NCBI GenBank assembly: GCA_019119875.1
Contig: DWWG01000242.1
Location: 117,878-181,877, forward strand
Direction: 5' to 3'
From: Candidatus Dietzia intestinigallinarum
GTDB taxonomy: Bacteria; Actinomycetota; Actinomycetes; Mycobacteriales; Mycobacteriaceae
Length of the DNA stretch: 64,000 bases
Of the stretch, positions 37,093 through 45,326 are shown in pieces. Within the stretch, counting starts at the first letter, position 1. Each line of letters starts with the position of its first letter. The position numbers were made by a program, and so were the translations under genes. The notes below the pieces were generated by a model. The model was not told the DNA's origin, did no database searches, and saw nothing but the letters and a program-made list of their open reading frames with translations.

Positions 37093-37965
37093 GTGAACAG
37101 TGAACGGCGTCGGCTCGGCCCGAATGTCGAGCAGATCGTCGGGCCCCAGGGCGGCCGCTATCCGGACGGTAATCCGCTGGAGATCCGAGCCGGAGAGAGC
37201 GTGGTGCTCCTCGACTCGGCCATCCACCTGGACCCCACGGCGGCCGACCTGTTACTGCTGAGCCATTTCCACGAGGACCATGTCGTAGGTGCGGGGCGTC
37301 GCCCGGGTCCCACGGCGATCCACCACAATGACGCCGAACCGATGAGGGACTGGGAGTCGTTCGTCCTCGAGATGGGCTTCGCCAGGGGCGACTGGGAAAC
37401 CGGACTCCGGGAGGCGTTCGACTGGAGCCCGGTCTCGAACCTGGAGACCTTCGCCGACGATGCCGTCTTCGACCTCGGTGCAGGCGTGACGGCCACCGTG
37501 GTCCCGATGCCCGGGCACACCGCGGGACACTGCGGTTTTCTCATCGAACCGGACGGGGTGCTCTTCCTCGCCGACGTCGACCTGTCCTCGTTCGGCCCCC
37601 TCTACAGCGATCGCAACGCGAGCCTGGCCGATATGCGACGCACGGTGGAGACGTGTGCGCAGATCGAGGCCAACACCTACGCCACGTTCCATCACAAGGG
37701 GACCATCTTCGATCGCGAGGAGTTCCTGGACGCGCTCACTCACTACGGTTCGATGATGGATGCCCGCGAATCCCGGGTCCTCGACCTGCTCGGCGCGGGC
37801 GTCACCGAGGTCGACGAGCTGGTGGGGTCGGGGGTTCTCTACCGGCCGGGTACGCGACCGATGTTCGCCGACGACATGGAGCGAGCGGTGTGCGTCAAGC
37901 ATCTCGACGACCTGGTGCAGCGCGGTCTCGTGGTGGCCGACGAGGCAGGCTTCCGGCTGTCCTGA
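37093..37965 (+). CDS. Metallo-beta-lactamase-fold hydrolase
   Basis: 290 residues from the GTG at 37093, chosen for GGGAG 9 nt upstream; GTGs at 37084 and 37087 are alternatives. The MBL metal motif is SHFHEDH (about 57-63), then HTAGHCGF, ADVDLSSFGPLYSD, and the final His in TFHHKGTIF. Generic MBL hydrolases act on thioesters, lactones or phosphodiesters; the substrate is not visible. A C-terminal helical extension (about 220-290) resembles the winged-helix-like tail of MBL proteins with a DUF-type C-domain. Confidence 0.85.
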   Translation: MNSERRRLGPNVEQIVGPQGGRYPDGNPLEIRAGESVVLLDSAIHLDPTAADLLLLSHFHEDHVVGAGRRPGPTAIHHNDAEPMRDWESFVLEMGFARGDWETGLREAFDWSPVSNLETFADDAVFDLGAGVTATVVPMPGHTAGHCGFLIEPDGVLFLADVDLSSFGPLYSDRNASLADMRRTVETCAQIEANTYATFHHKGTIFDREEFLDALTHYGSMMDARESRVLDLLGAGVTEVDELVGSGVLYRPGTRPMFADDMERAVCVKHLDDLVQRGLVVADEAGFRLS

Positions 37966-37975
37966 CACCCGCTCG

Positions 37976-39148
37976 TCACGAGCGCGGGCCCAACAGGACC
38001 ACATTCCCCGAGACCTCCTGCGCCGGCCCCGGAAGGGCGATGACCCGGGGGAGCAGGTCCGGTGTCTCATACGGTGCCACCCGGCGGTTCGTACCCCACG
38101 CCCACAGCGCGCCCTCGTGATCGACCGCATAGGACGCGGAGTCGGAGGCGAACACCCGCTGCGCCGGGGGGATGCCGGGGACCTGCCGGGGCGTGGCCAC
38201 CGCAGAGTTCTCGGTGGTGCCGTCGCCGAGTGTCCCTGACACCGTGCGGCCCCACACCCACACTCGCCCGGCCGAGTCGAGGGCGAGTGCGTGGTCGTTT
38301 CCACCGGCGACATCGGTGACGCCCTCAAGGTCCCCCACCCGCACCGGTCGGGGGGTCTGGCCTCCTCGGGGCTCGACACCGAGGAGACCGTTCGAGTTGT
38401 TCCCCCATGCGCACACCTCGCCGGCTCCGGTGGCCACCACCGCCGCGCCGCCGGGGTTGGCGACGGACACCGAGCCGGGGGCGTCCGAGATCTCCCGCAC
38501 CCGTGTCCCGTCCTCGTCCCCGAGGATCTGGGTGAGGTTGATGCCCCATCCCGTCACCCCGCCGTCCGAACGCAGCGCGAGTACGTTGAGCGCTCCGTCC
38601 GCCACCGCGACCACGTCCTCGACGCCCTCCACCTCTGCGGGGGCCCGACTGCGCCGGTCATCACCGCGGCGGCCGCCCCCGGCGAGCAGGTCATCGCCCC
38701 ACGCGGTGACCGTGCCGTCGGAGTGGGTGACGAGGAATGCCGAGCCCGCTGCGGACACGGCGACCGCGTCCGTGAGCCCGGGAACGGGGCGGGGCACGAG
38801 TATCTCCGAGGCGCCCCCGCCGGCGCCGGCCAGCGAACCGTCGTGGTCCACCCCGACGACCGACACCGTGCCGTCGGGGTGGACGGCGGCCAGGGAGGTG
38901 CGGCCGTCGGCGACGGAGACCACCTGCTCCCACCCGGCGACGGGGCCGACGGGCAGGGAGCTGCGCGTCGCGGGTGCCATGAGCACCGCCTGGCCGGGAC
39001 GGTGCCGGATGACGGAGGGGGATGCTTCGGCGTCCAAGCAGCTCGGTGCGCCGAAAACCGCCCGGTCGGCGGCCGTGCACGAGGTCAGCCCGCCCAGGGC
39101 GATTGTGACGGCAACGGCGGCGCCCAGGGCACGCCCGCGCATTCTCAT
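37976..39148 (-). CDS. Lipoprotein with RCC1 repeats
   Basis: 390 residues, ATG at 39148. Lipobox LTSC gives a lipid-modified Cys at about residue 24. The remainder is about six repeats of about 50 residues with the RCC1 pattern (VCAWGNNSNGLLG, VWVWGRTVSGTLGDGTT, LWAWGTNRR), predicting a seven-bladed propeller or most of one on the outer face of the membrane. RCC1 propellers mediate protein binding. No partner is apparent. GAGAAT stands 6 nt before the start, compatible with a leaderless message. Confidence 0.85.
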   Translation of the reverse strand: MRMRGRALGAAVAVTIALGGLTSCTAADRAVFGAPSCLDAEASPSVIRHRPGQAVLMAPATRSSLPVGPVAGWEQVVSVADGRTSLAAVHPDGTVSVVGVDHDGSLAGAGGGASEILVPRPVPGLTDAVAVSAAGSAFLVTHSDGTVTAWGDDLLAGGGRRGDDRRSRAPAEVEGVEDVVAVADGALNVLALRSDGGVTGWGINLTQILGDEDGTRVREISDAPGSVSVANPGGAAVVATGAGEVCAWGNNSNGLLGVEPRGGQTPRPVRVGDLEGVTDVAGGNDHALALDSAGRVWVWGRTVSGTLGDGTTENSAVATPRQVPGIPPAQRVFASDSASYAVDHEGALWAWGTNRRVAPYETPDLLPRVIALPGPAQEVSGNVVLLGPRS

Positions 39149-39291
39149 ACACGGATTCTCGCCGGACGACCGCCCGTCGGGGCGGAGTTCGGCAGATCAC
39201 GGCAGCAGGCGGCCCGATCGCGGCATGAACGGGCACCGGGCATCGGATACCGGGTGCGGCGGTCCCCTTAGGCACCCCGTGGCCGCGGGGT

Positions 39292-40281
39292 TCAGCTGCG
39301 GAGACGGTCCGCGCGTCGGTGTGCGCGGCGCTTCTCGGCATCGTCGCGGTCACCGTAGCGGGCCCGCATCGCGCGCTCCCGGGCGGATATCTCGTCCGAT
39401 TCATCGGACACCGAAACGCCACCGGTCGTTGTCGGGCTGTCAGCAGAACTGGTGGGGGCCGAGACCTGGTGGCCGTTCGCGACGGCGTCGTCGTCACCGC
39501 CTCCGTCGGCAGCACCGGCCGGTGTGGTCCCGGCGGCAGCCTCGGCGGCGTCGCGGCGCCGGGCCCGGATCTCCGCCCAGGCGAAGTATCCGAGTGCCAC
39601 GGGCGCGAGCACGCCGAACGCGATCCACTGCAGTCCGTAGGACAGGTAGGGGCCCGTCTCGATACCGGGGACCGGGGCGGGGGTGAGGGAGCCGGGCTGA
39701 TCGCCGGCGAGCTGGAGGTAGCCGGCGGTTTCGACCGGCTGGCCGAGGGTGTCGCCCAGGACGACCGGGTCGACGACCCTGACCGCGGGCAGTCCGCTGA
39801 CAGGGACGGGCTCGGCCTGCCCGGCCTCGGGAGCCCGCAGCCGGGCGAGGATCTCCACCTCGCCGGTGGGGGCGGCGTGGTAGTCCGGAACGGTGTTGTT
39901 CTCTCCGACCGGGACGTACCCGCGGTTGACCAGGAACTCCTCGCCTTCATCGGAGACGAAGACGGTGAGCACCTGATAGACGGGCTCACCGTCGACCGAG
40001 CGCAGCCGCAGTATCGCCTCGGCGTCCGGCTGCCACCGGCCGGTCAGGGTGACCAGCCGCCATTCCCGGTCGGTGAAGTCCCGGGGGTCGCCGACCACCT
40101 CGACCAGCGGCGAGGGTGCGGCCTCCACGGATTCGGTGAGACGGGCGTTCCGGGCATCCAGGTCGTCGCTCTTGCCCAGCTGCCACGGAGCGAGCAGCGC
40201 GAAACACGCCCAGGCGAACAGGATCACGGCCAACACACCCATGACCCAGCCCGGGGTGAGGAAACGCCGCAGATTCCGCAT
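39292..40281 (-). CDS. SURF1 family cytochrome oxidase biogenesis protein
   Basis: 329 residues, ATG at 40281. Two transmembrane helices (about 12-33 and 215-235) enclose the periplasmic SURF1 domain (WQLGK..., VTLTGRW, NRGYVPVG). A basic, disordered cytoplasmic tail of about 90 residues rich in Ala, Arg and Asp follows. SURF1 aids haem a insertion into cytochrome aa3 oxidase. Position next to ptpA is as in Mycobacterium (Rv2235). Confidence 0.9.
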   Translation of the reverse strand: MRNLRRFLTPGWVMGVLAVILFAWACFALLAPWQLGKSDDLDARNARLTESVEAAPSPLVEVVGDPRDFTDREWRLVTLTGRWQPDAEAILRLRSVDGEPVYQVLTVFVSDEGEEFLVNRGYVPVGENNTVPDYHAAPTGEVEILARLRAPEAGQAEPVPVSGLPAVRVVDPVVLGDTLGQPVETAGYLQLAGDQPGSLTPAPVPGIETGPYLSYGLQWIAFGVLAPVALGYFAWAEIRARRRDAAEAAAGTTPAGAADGGGDDDAVANGHQVSAPTSSADSPTTTGGVSVSDESDEISARERAMRARYGDRDDAEKRRAHRRADRLRS

Positions 40282-40311
40282 GACTCCAGGGTATCCGCCG
40301 TGCCGCCGTTG

Positions 40312-40788
40312 CTACCGGAGCAGGTCGCGTACCTCAGCCAGGAGACCGGGCAGCGCGGCGGCGATCTGGATCCGGGTTCGAGTGAAGCCGCTGTCATCCC
40401 CGTAGTAGGGATCAGCCACGTCGGCCCCGTCCGCGTCGGAATCATAGGCGCGCAGCATCCGCACGCGCTCGTCGTCGACTCCTGCGGCGATCAGGTGGGA
40501 GCGGTGGCCGCTGTCGAGCGCCACCACCAGGTCGGCACCGTGGTCCGGCTCGGAGAGTCGGGCCGCGATGTGCGCGGTGTCGAAGCCGTGGGCCTCAAGT
40601 TCGGACGCCGCGCGTGGGTCCATGCCGTTGCCGGCGTGCCACCCCTGGGTGCCCGCACTGGAGACGGTCACCTGCTCGCCGAGCCCGGCGTCGTCCAGTG
40701 CCCGCCGCGCCATGGACTCGGCCATGGGGGAGCGGCAGATGTTGCCCGTGCACACGAACACCACGCGAACATGCTTGTCACCAGTCAC
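40312..40788 (-). CDS. ptpA: Low-molecular-weight protein tyrosine phosphatase
   Basis: 158 residues, GTG start overlapping the preceding gene by 11 bp. P-loop CTGNICRS (Cys17-x5-Arg) near the N-terminus and the general-acid loop DPYYGD near the C-terminus are intact. Orthologous by position to mycobacterial PtpA, secreted into macrophages by pathogens. In this organism a housekeeping phosphatase role is as likely. Confidence 0.94.
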   Translation of the reverse strand: MTGDKHVRVVFVCTGNICRSPMAESMARRALDDAGLGEQVTVSSAGTQGWHAGNGMDPRAASELEAHGFDTAHIAARLSEPDHGADLVVALDSGHRSHLIAAGVDDERVRMLRAYDSDADGADVADPYYGDDSGFTRTRIQIAAALPGLLAEVRDLLR

Positions 40789-41446
40789 GGATGATCCCCT
40801 CCAGCTGGTTCGTGTCGACCACGGACCACCGGGCGTCGTCCCATTCCTCCGGTCGTCCGTAGCCCCACCGCACCAGGGCGGTGTCGATGCCGAAGCGGGC
40901 GGCGCCGTGCACGTCGTGTTGGCGGTCGCCGATCATCATGACCTGCGGTGTGCCTCCCTCGTCAGCGGGTACGGCACGGCGGCCGAGGGCCTCGAGGGAG
41001 TGTGCCACCACGTCGGCCTTCGCCAGGCGCCCCACCGACAGATCCGCACCGCCGATGAACTCGAACGGCGCGGTGAGGTCAAAATGCGCGAGGATTCTCC
41101 GGGCGGCGTCCTGGTCCTTACTGGTGGCCACCGCCATCCGGTATCCGTCGGTGGCCAGGCGGTCGAGCAGCGAGTCCATCCCTGTGAACACGGAGTTCTC
41201 CTTCCAGCCCACCTCGTCATAGCGTTCCCGGTAGGCGGCCAGTGCCCGGTCCAGATCGGCGCCGGCGAGGCCCAACGAGGCGAGGGTCTCGGTCATGGGT
41301 GGTCCGGCGATCGAGCGGATGTCGCGCGAGGTGTCCCAACGCCCGCCCACGGCGTCGAGGGCGTGGTGGAGGGAGCGGGAGATGCCGTCGAGGGAATCGG
41401 TGATCGTGCCGTCGAGATCGACGAGCAGAAGAGGTCGGTCGGACAT
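40778..41446 (-). CDS. ptkA: HAD-family hydrolase, PtkA-like
   Basis: 222 residues, ATG at 41446 with GGGAGGA upstream. HAD motifs: DLDGTITDS (I), VATSKD (II), GDRQHDVHGA (IV). Helical cap after motif I as in phosphoglycolate phosphatases. Position upstream of ptpA corresponds to Mycobacterium PtkA (Rv2232), reported as a tyrosine kinase that phosphorylates PtpA. The mycobacterial protein has an N-terminal disordered extension of about 80 residues that is absent here, so the kinase role is uncertain. Confidence 0.85.
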   Translation of the reverse strand: MSDRPLLLVDLDGTITDSLDGISRSLHHALDAVGGRWDTSRDIRSIAGPPMTETLASLGLAGADLDRALAAYRERYDEVGWKENSVFTGMDSLLDRLATDGYRMAVATSKDQDAARRILAHFDLTAPFEFIGGADLSVGRLAKADVVAHSLEALGRRAVPADEGGTPQVMMIGDRQHDVHGAARFGIDTALVRWGYGRPEEWDDARWSVVDTNQLEGIIRDW

Positions 41447-41665
41447 GCAGCCATCCTCCCAGAATCCGGATGACTGACGTCGTGGCCGAGGTCACCGTCG
41501 CGTCCGCCACCGTCTCCGGGGGCGGCCGACAGTAGTCTCATGCCGGATTCTCATGCTGTCCGTCCTCGCTGCGGACGGCCTCTCCTGCGGTTCGCGGCGC
41601 GGCCGGGCACCATGGTTGACGAGTTCGTCCGCGCGTGGCGGGCGCAGGCGGAAAGGGGATCGACA

Positions 41666-42826
41666 GTGACCACCGGAACCACCACTCTCGGCGAGATCAT
41701 CGAGCTGCTCGAGGAGGCCTACCCGCCGCGGCTGGCCGAGTCTTGGGACCGTGTCGGGCTGGTGGCGGGGGACCGCGCCGCGCCGGTGCGGCGGGTGGTG
41801 GTCGCCGTCGACGCCACGGACGCAGTTGTCGACCACGCGCTCGCCGAGGGCGCCGACCTTCTCGTGGTCCACCACCCGCCGCTCATGAAGGGCGTGCACT
41901 CGATCGCCACCGACACCCCCAAGGGGCGACTGCTGCACCGTCTCGTCGTCGGCGGCTGTGCACTGTTCGCGGCACACACCAACGCCGACGCCGCACGCCC
42001 CGGCGTCAACGACGCCCTGGCCGAGGCACTGGGGCTGACCCCGGGGAGGCCGCTCGTCGCCAGTGGTGACGGCACCGTGGACAGGTGGGTGGTGACGGTG
42101 CCCGAGGACGGCGTCGACCCCCTGCTGCAAGCGGTGTTCGCCGCCGGCGCAGGTCGGATGAGCGGCTACACCGAGTGTTCGTTCTCCGTGGCCGGCACCG
42201 GCCGGTTCCGGCCCGGCGACGGCACCGATCCCGCCATCGGCACGGTCGGCGAGGCGGAGGAGGTCGCCGAGCTCCGCGTGGAGTTCGTGGCCCCGCCCGA
42301 ACTGCGGTCGACGGTGCGACGCGCCGTGATCGACGGTCACCCCTACGAGGTGCCCGCCATGGACGTCCTGGTCAACCACGCCGGGCCGGGACCCGGCCCG
42401 GAGGACACCGGTCTCGGGCGCGTGTGCGAGCTCGACGAGCCCATGACACTCGCGGGGTTCACCCGACTGGTCGCCGATCGTCTGCCCGCCACGACGTGGG
42501 GAGTGCGTGCAGCCGGTGACCCGGAGACCGAGATCCGCCGAGTGGCACTGTGCGGCGGTTCCGGGGACTCCCTGCTGGGCGCGGCGAGATCGGTGGGGGC
42601 GGACGTCTACCTCACCGGAGACCTGAGACACCACGTGGCCGACGAGCACCTGCGCGAGGGAGGACCGGTGCTCGTCGACGCCGCGCACTGGGCGCTCGAG
42701 TTCCCGTGGTGTGCCCAGGCAGCGGCACTGCTCGAGCGCCGAGCCGGTGTCACCGCCACGGTGTCCGAACACCGCACCGACCCGTGGACCGTCTCCGCGG
42801 GGGGAGACGCCGGGCCCCGCCGGTAG
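41666..42826 (+). CDS. Nif3-like dinuclear metal centre protein
   Basis: 386 residues from the GTG at 41666, with GAAAGGGG upstream; a longer frame exists but is unsupported. Nif3 metal ligands are in VHHPPLMKG and HTNAD near the N-terminus and in the C-terminal GDLRHH segment. An internal PII-like insert (about 130-240) is typical of long Nif3 proteins. Often annotated GTP cyclohydrolase 1 type 2, but the activity is not established generally. Corresponds to Rv2230c. Confidence 0.9.
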   Translation: MTTGTTTLGEIIELLEEAYPPRLAESWDRVGLVAGDRAAPVRRVVVAVDATDAVVDHALAEGADLLVVHHPPLMKGVHSIATDTPKGRLLHRLVVGGCALFAAHTNADAARPGVNDALAEALGLTPGRPLVASGDGTVDRWVVTVPEDGVDPLLQAVFAAGAGRMSGYTECSFSVAGTGRFRPGDGTDPAIGTVGEAEEVAELRVEFVAPPELRSTVRRAVIDGHPYEVPAMDVLVNHAGPGPGPEDTGLGRVCELDEPMTLAGFTRLVADRLPATTWGVRAAGDPETEIRRVALCGGSGDSLLGAARSVGADVYLTGDLRHHVADEHLREGGPVLVDAAHWALEFPWCAQAAALLERRAGVTATVSEHRTDPWTVSAGGDAGPRR

Positions 42827-42837
42827 TCTTGGTTCCC

Positions 42838-43569
42838 ATGAAGGCCGATCCCCACGACCAGCGTCGACTCGTCGACCTCGCCGACCTCGACCTGCGCCTG
42901 GCCGGGCTCACGCACAGGCGGCGGGAGCTGCCGGAGCAGACGGCGCTCGATGAGCTGCAGGCGGAGCGGAGGGCGGCCGCCGAGTCCGCGGCCCGCGCCC
43001 GGATCCACATCGAGGACCTCGAGCGTGCCATCGCCAAGCTGCGGTCGGATCTCGACGCCGTGCGCAGGCGTCACGCCAACGACTCGGATCTTCTCGCCGC
43101 CGGTGGCGTCGCCGAGCGGCAGCGCACCGAGCTGGAGTACGAACTGCGCTCGCTCGCCCGACGGCAGGAGACCCTCGAGGGGGAGCTGGCCGAGCTCACC
43201 GAGCGGCACGAGGCCGTGGTGGCCGACGTGCGGCACTCCGGCGCGGTGGTGACCGACCTGGAGGCACAGATCGAGAGGGCGACGGCGGTTCGCGACCGTG
43301 CGCTGGCCGAGCTCGAGGACGCGGTCACCGAGACGATCGCCGAACGGGCGCGGGAGGCCGAGGAAGTGCCCGCCGACCTACTGCAGTACTACATGCGTAG
43401 CGCCGAAGCGGCTGGAGTCGGCGCGGCCGTCCTCAACGGTGCCCGCTGCTCCGCCTGTGCCATGGACCTGGACCGGAGCACGGTCTCGGCATTCCGCTCC
43501 GCGCCGGCCGACGACGTGCTCAACTGCCCCGAGTGCGGAGTGATCGTGGTCCGCACCGCCAACTCGTGA
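42838..43569 (+). CDS. Coiled-coil protein with C4 zinc ribbon (Rv2229c-like)
   Basis: 243 residues from the ATG at 42838. Residues about 20-175 form a long antiparallel coiled coil. The C-terminus carries CSACAMDL...CPECGVIVV, a zinc ribbon. Helicobacter and mycobacterial relatives have been linked to RNA or flagellar functions without a settled role. TAGTCT (42824-42829) stands 8 nt before the ATG with no Shine-Dalgarno, suggesting a leaderless internal start. It overlaps the next gene by 4 bp (GTGA). Confidence 0.88.
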   Translation: MKADPHDQRRLVDLADLDLRLAGLTHRRRELPEQTALDELQAERRAAAESAARARIHIEDLERAIAKLRSDLDAVRRRHANDSDLLAAGGVAERQRTELEYELRSLARRQETLEGELAELTERHEAVVADVRHSGAVVTDLEAQIERATAVRDRALAELEDAVTETIAERAREAEEVPADLLQYYMRSAEAAGVGAAVLNGARCSACAMDLDRSTVSAFRSAPADDVLNCPECGVIVVRTANS

Positions 43570-44213
43570 CCGGCGGGCCGGGCTGGACCGGCGCCACCGG
43601 CCGGCCGACCCGATTCCTGCTGGCCCGCCACGGTCAGACCCCGCTGTCGGTGGACCGACGCTACTCCGGTCAGGGCGACCCCCGTCTCACCGACCTCGGC
43701 CTGCTCCAGGCCGAGCGCACCGCCGCCAGGCTGGCCGCGCACCCGCACCTGGCCGCGGTGGTCTCCTCGCCGCTGAGCAGGGCCCTCGGCACCGCGGAGC
43801 GCACGGCGAAGGCGGCAGGCGTGCCGCTTGTGGTCGACGACGACCTCATCGAGACCGACTTCGGCTCCTGGGAGGGGCTGACCTTCCGGGAGGCCTCCGA
43901 GCAGGATCCCGAGCTGCATTCGCGGTGGCTCGGTGACACCACAGTCTCGCCCCCGGGCGGGGAGAGCTTTGACGAGGTGCGCGAGCGCGTCGAGCGGGGA
44001 CTGCGACGGATCGTCTCCGAACGCCCCGGCGGGGTGGTCGCGGTGGTCAGTCACGTCACCCCCATCAAGCTCGCGATCCGGGCAGGCCTCAATGCCGGAG
44101 ACGACCTGCTGTTCCGACTCCACCTGGACCTGGGTTCGGTGTCTGACGTGCGCTTCTACCCGGACGGGCCGACATCTGTGCACCTGGTCAACGACACCTC
44201 GCATCTCGACTGA
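43566..44213 (+). CDS. Histidine phosphatase (CobC / phosphoglycerate-mutase-like)
   Basis: 215 residues from the GTG at 43566. RHGQT (catalytic His), Arg in SSPLSRALGTAE, Glu in ETDFGSWEGL, and second His in VSHVTPIKLAI are all present. In Mycobacterium the corresponding gene (Rv2228c) fuses an N-terminal RNase HI domain to this phosphatase; here there is only a Gly/Pro-rich leader of about 15 residues. Likely substrates are alpha-ribazole phosphate or other small phosphomonoesters. Confidence 0.9.
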   Translation: MTGGPGWTGATGRPTRFLLARHGQTPLSVDRRYSGQGDPRLTDLGLLQAERTAARLAAHPHLAAVVSSPLSRALGTAERTAKAAGVPLVVDDDLIETDFGSWEGLTFREASEQDPELHSRWLGDTTVSPPGGESFDEVRERVERGLRRIVSERPGGVVAVVSHVTPIKLAIRAGLNAGDDLLFRLHLDLGSVSDVRFYPDGPTSVHLVNDTSHLD

Positions 44214-44234
44214 GGTCGAAGGGGTCCGACGGAC

Positions 44235-44240
44235 TAGACT
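44235..44240 (+). promoter_or_regulatory. -10 hexamer of rnpB
   Basis: TAGACT lies 5 nt before the 5' strand of RNase P helix P1, which fits transcription starting at the mature 5' end. No good -35 is visible 17 bp further upstream. Confidence 0.6.
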
Positions 44241-44245
44241 GGCGG

Positions 44246-44681
<436 letters not shown>

Positions 44682-44976
44682 AAACTCCCTGAACCCCCTC
44701 CGAACTGCACGTCTATACAGGTCGGAGTAACGGGCAGAGTGGATAGATTCGTCAAGTTCTGACGGCTCGGGGGCCCGTGCGGGACCAGTGCGGGACAGGC
44801 CCGCCTAACACTGCGACACCCTCGAGAATGAACCAGGGCCTTCGAGGGCCGGGAGCGCGGCACCGTCATGCGTTGGACCCCGACATTCAGCTAGAAGTGA
44901 AATCGTCTGGTTAGCTCCGATCGTTGTCGTACGCCCGGTGATATAAGTGAGTTCACATCAATATGGAGGCTCTAAT
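44682..44976. other. Left end of island: non-coding, with paired arm-type sites
   Basis: No gene is recognised in these 295 bp. Two copies of tgcgggac start at 44778 and 44789, 11 bp apart, matching a pair near the right end. A possible rnpB terminator stem gcggg-acagg-cccgc overlaps the second copy. Base composition becomes visibly more AT-rich from about 44880. Confidence 0.5.
44778..44796 (+). repeat. Candidate integrase arm sites, left (two tgcgggac, 11-bp spacing)
   Basis: tgcgggac at 44778-44785 and 44789-44796. The same octamer or a one-base variant occurs as a pair with identical 11-bp spacing at 50811-50829 and in the same orientation. One helical turn between copies on both island ends suggests binding sites for the integrase N-terminal domain. 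Confidence 0.45.
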
Positions 44977-45153
44977 ATGACTGCTAACGGACCTTGGGCC
45001 CCGGCCAGCAACAGCCGCACCCAAGAAATGCTCAGCCTGGCCAGCCCTAGGAGTAGCGTAAAAAGAAGAGCGGCACATGAAGTTGATCCTGATCGCCGTA
45101 GGGGTGCTCGTTGTCCTGTTCGTGATCGCCGGTATCGCAGGCAACGGTGGTGA
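44977..45153 (+). CDS. Small unknown ORF, 58 residues
   Basis: ATG at 44977 has a strong GGAGG ribosome site 7 nt upstream. The protein starts MTANGPWAPASNS and becomes Arg-rich where it overlaps the next small frame, which may be only a reading-frame shadow. No similarity recognised. It may be a leader peptide or the remains of a longer gene truncated by a frameshift. Confidence 0.35.
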   Translation: MTANGPWAPASNSRTQEMLSLASPRSSVKRRAAHEVDPDRRRGARCPVRDRRYRRQRW

Positions 45154-45190
45154 CGACGAAGTTGCGGCCGCGGGAGATGCGGTTGAGTGA
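45077..45190 (+). CDS. Small single-span membrane peptide, 37 residues
   Basis: ATG at 45077, AAGAAG about 10 nt upstream. The first 22 residues (MKLILIAVGVLVVLFVIAGIAG in two overlapping halves) form one transmembrane helix; the short tail NGGDDEVAAAGDAVE is acidic. It resembles the N-terminal anchor of actinobacterial lipoprotein-like or DUF4352 proteins and may be a truncated remnant, or a type-I-toxin-like membrane peptide. Not recognised as a known family. Confidence 0.4.
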   Translation: MKLILIAVGVLVVLFVIAGIAGNGGDDEVAAAGDAVE

Positions 45191-45214
45191 ACACTGCCAC
45201 CTCCCACTCGCCGG

Positions 45215-45251
45215 CGTAGTCAACCTAGATTCGCGCAGGGTGCTGACTACG
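45215..45251. promoter_or_regulatory. 8-bp inverted repeat upstream of the HTH operon
   Basis: cgtagtca (45215-45222) and tgactacg (45244-45251) are perfect inverted repeats 21 bp apart, 76-112 bp before the HTH gene start. Centre-to-centre spacing is 29 bp. Candidate operator for the HTH protein; a terminator for the small upstream frames is the alternative, although there is no T-run. Confidence 0.4.
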
Positions 45252-45326
45252 TTTATTGCGGATGGTTGCGCCAGACTGCGTGCGACTGCTGGCCCAAGCA
45301 ATTCGTGATCGAGGAGAGTTCAGGCC

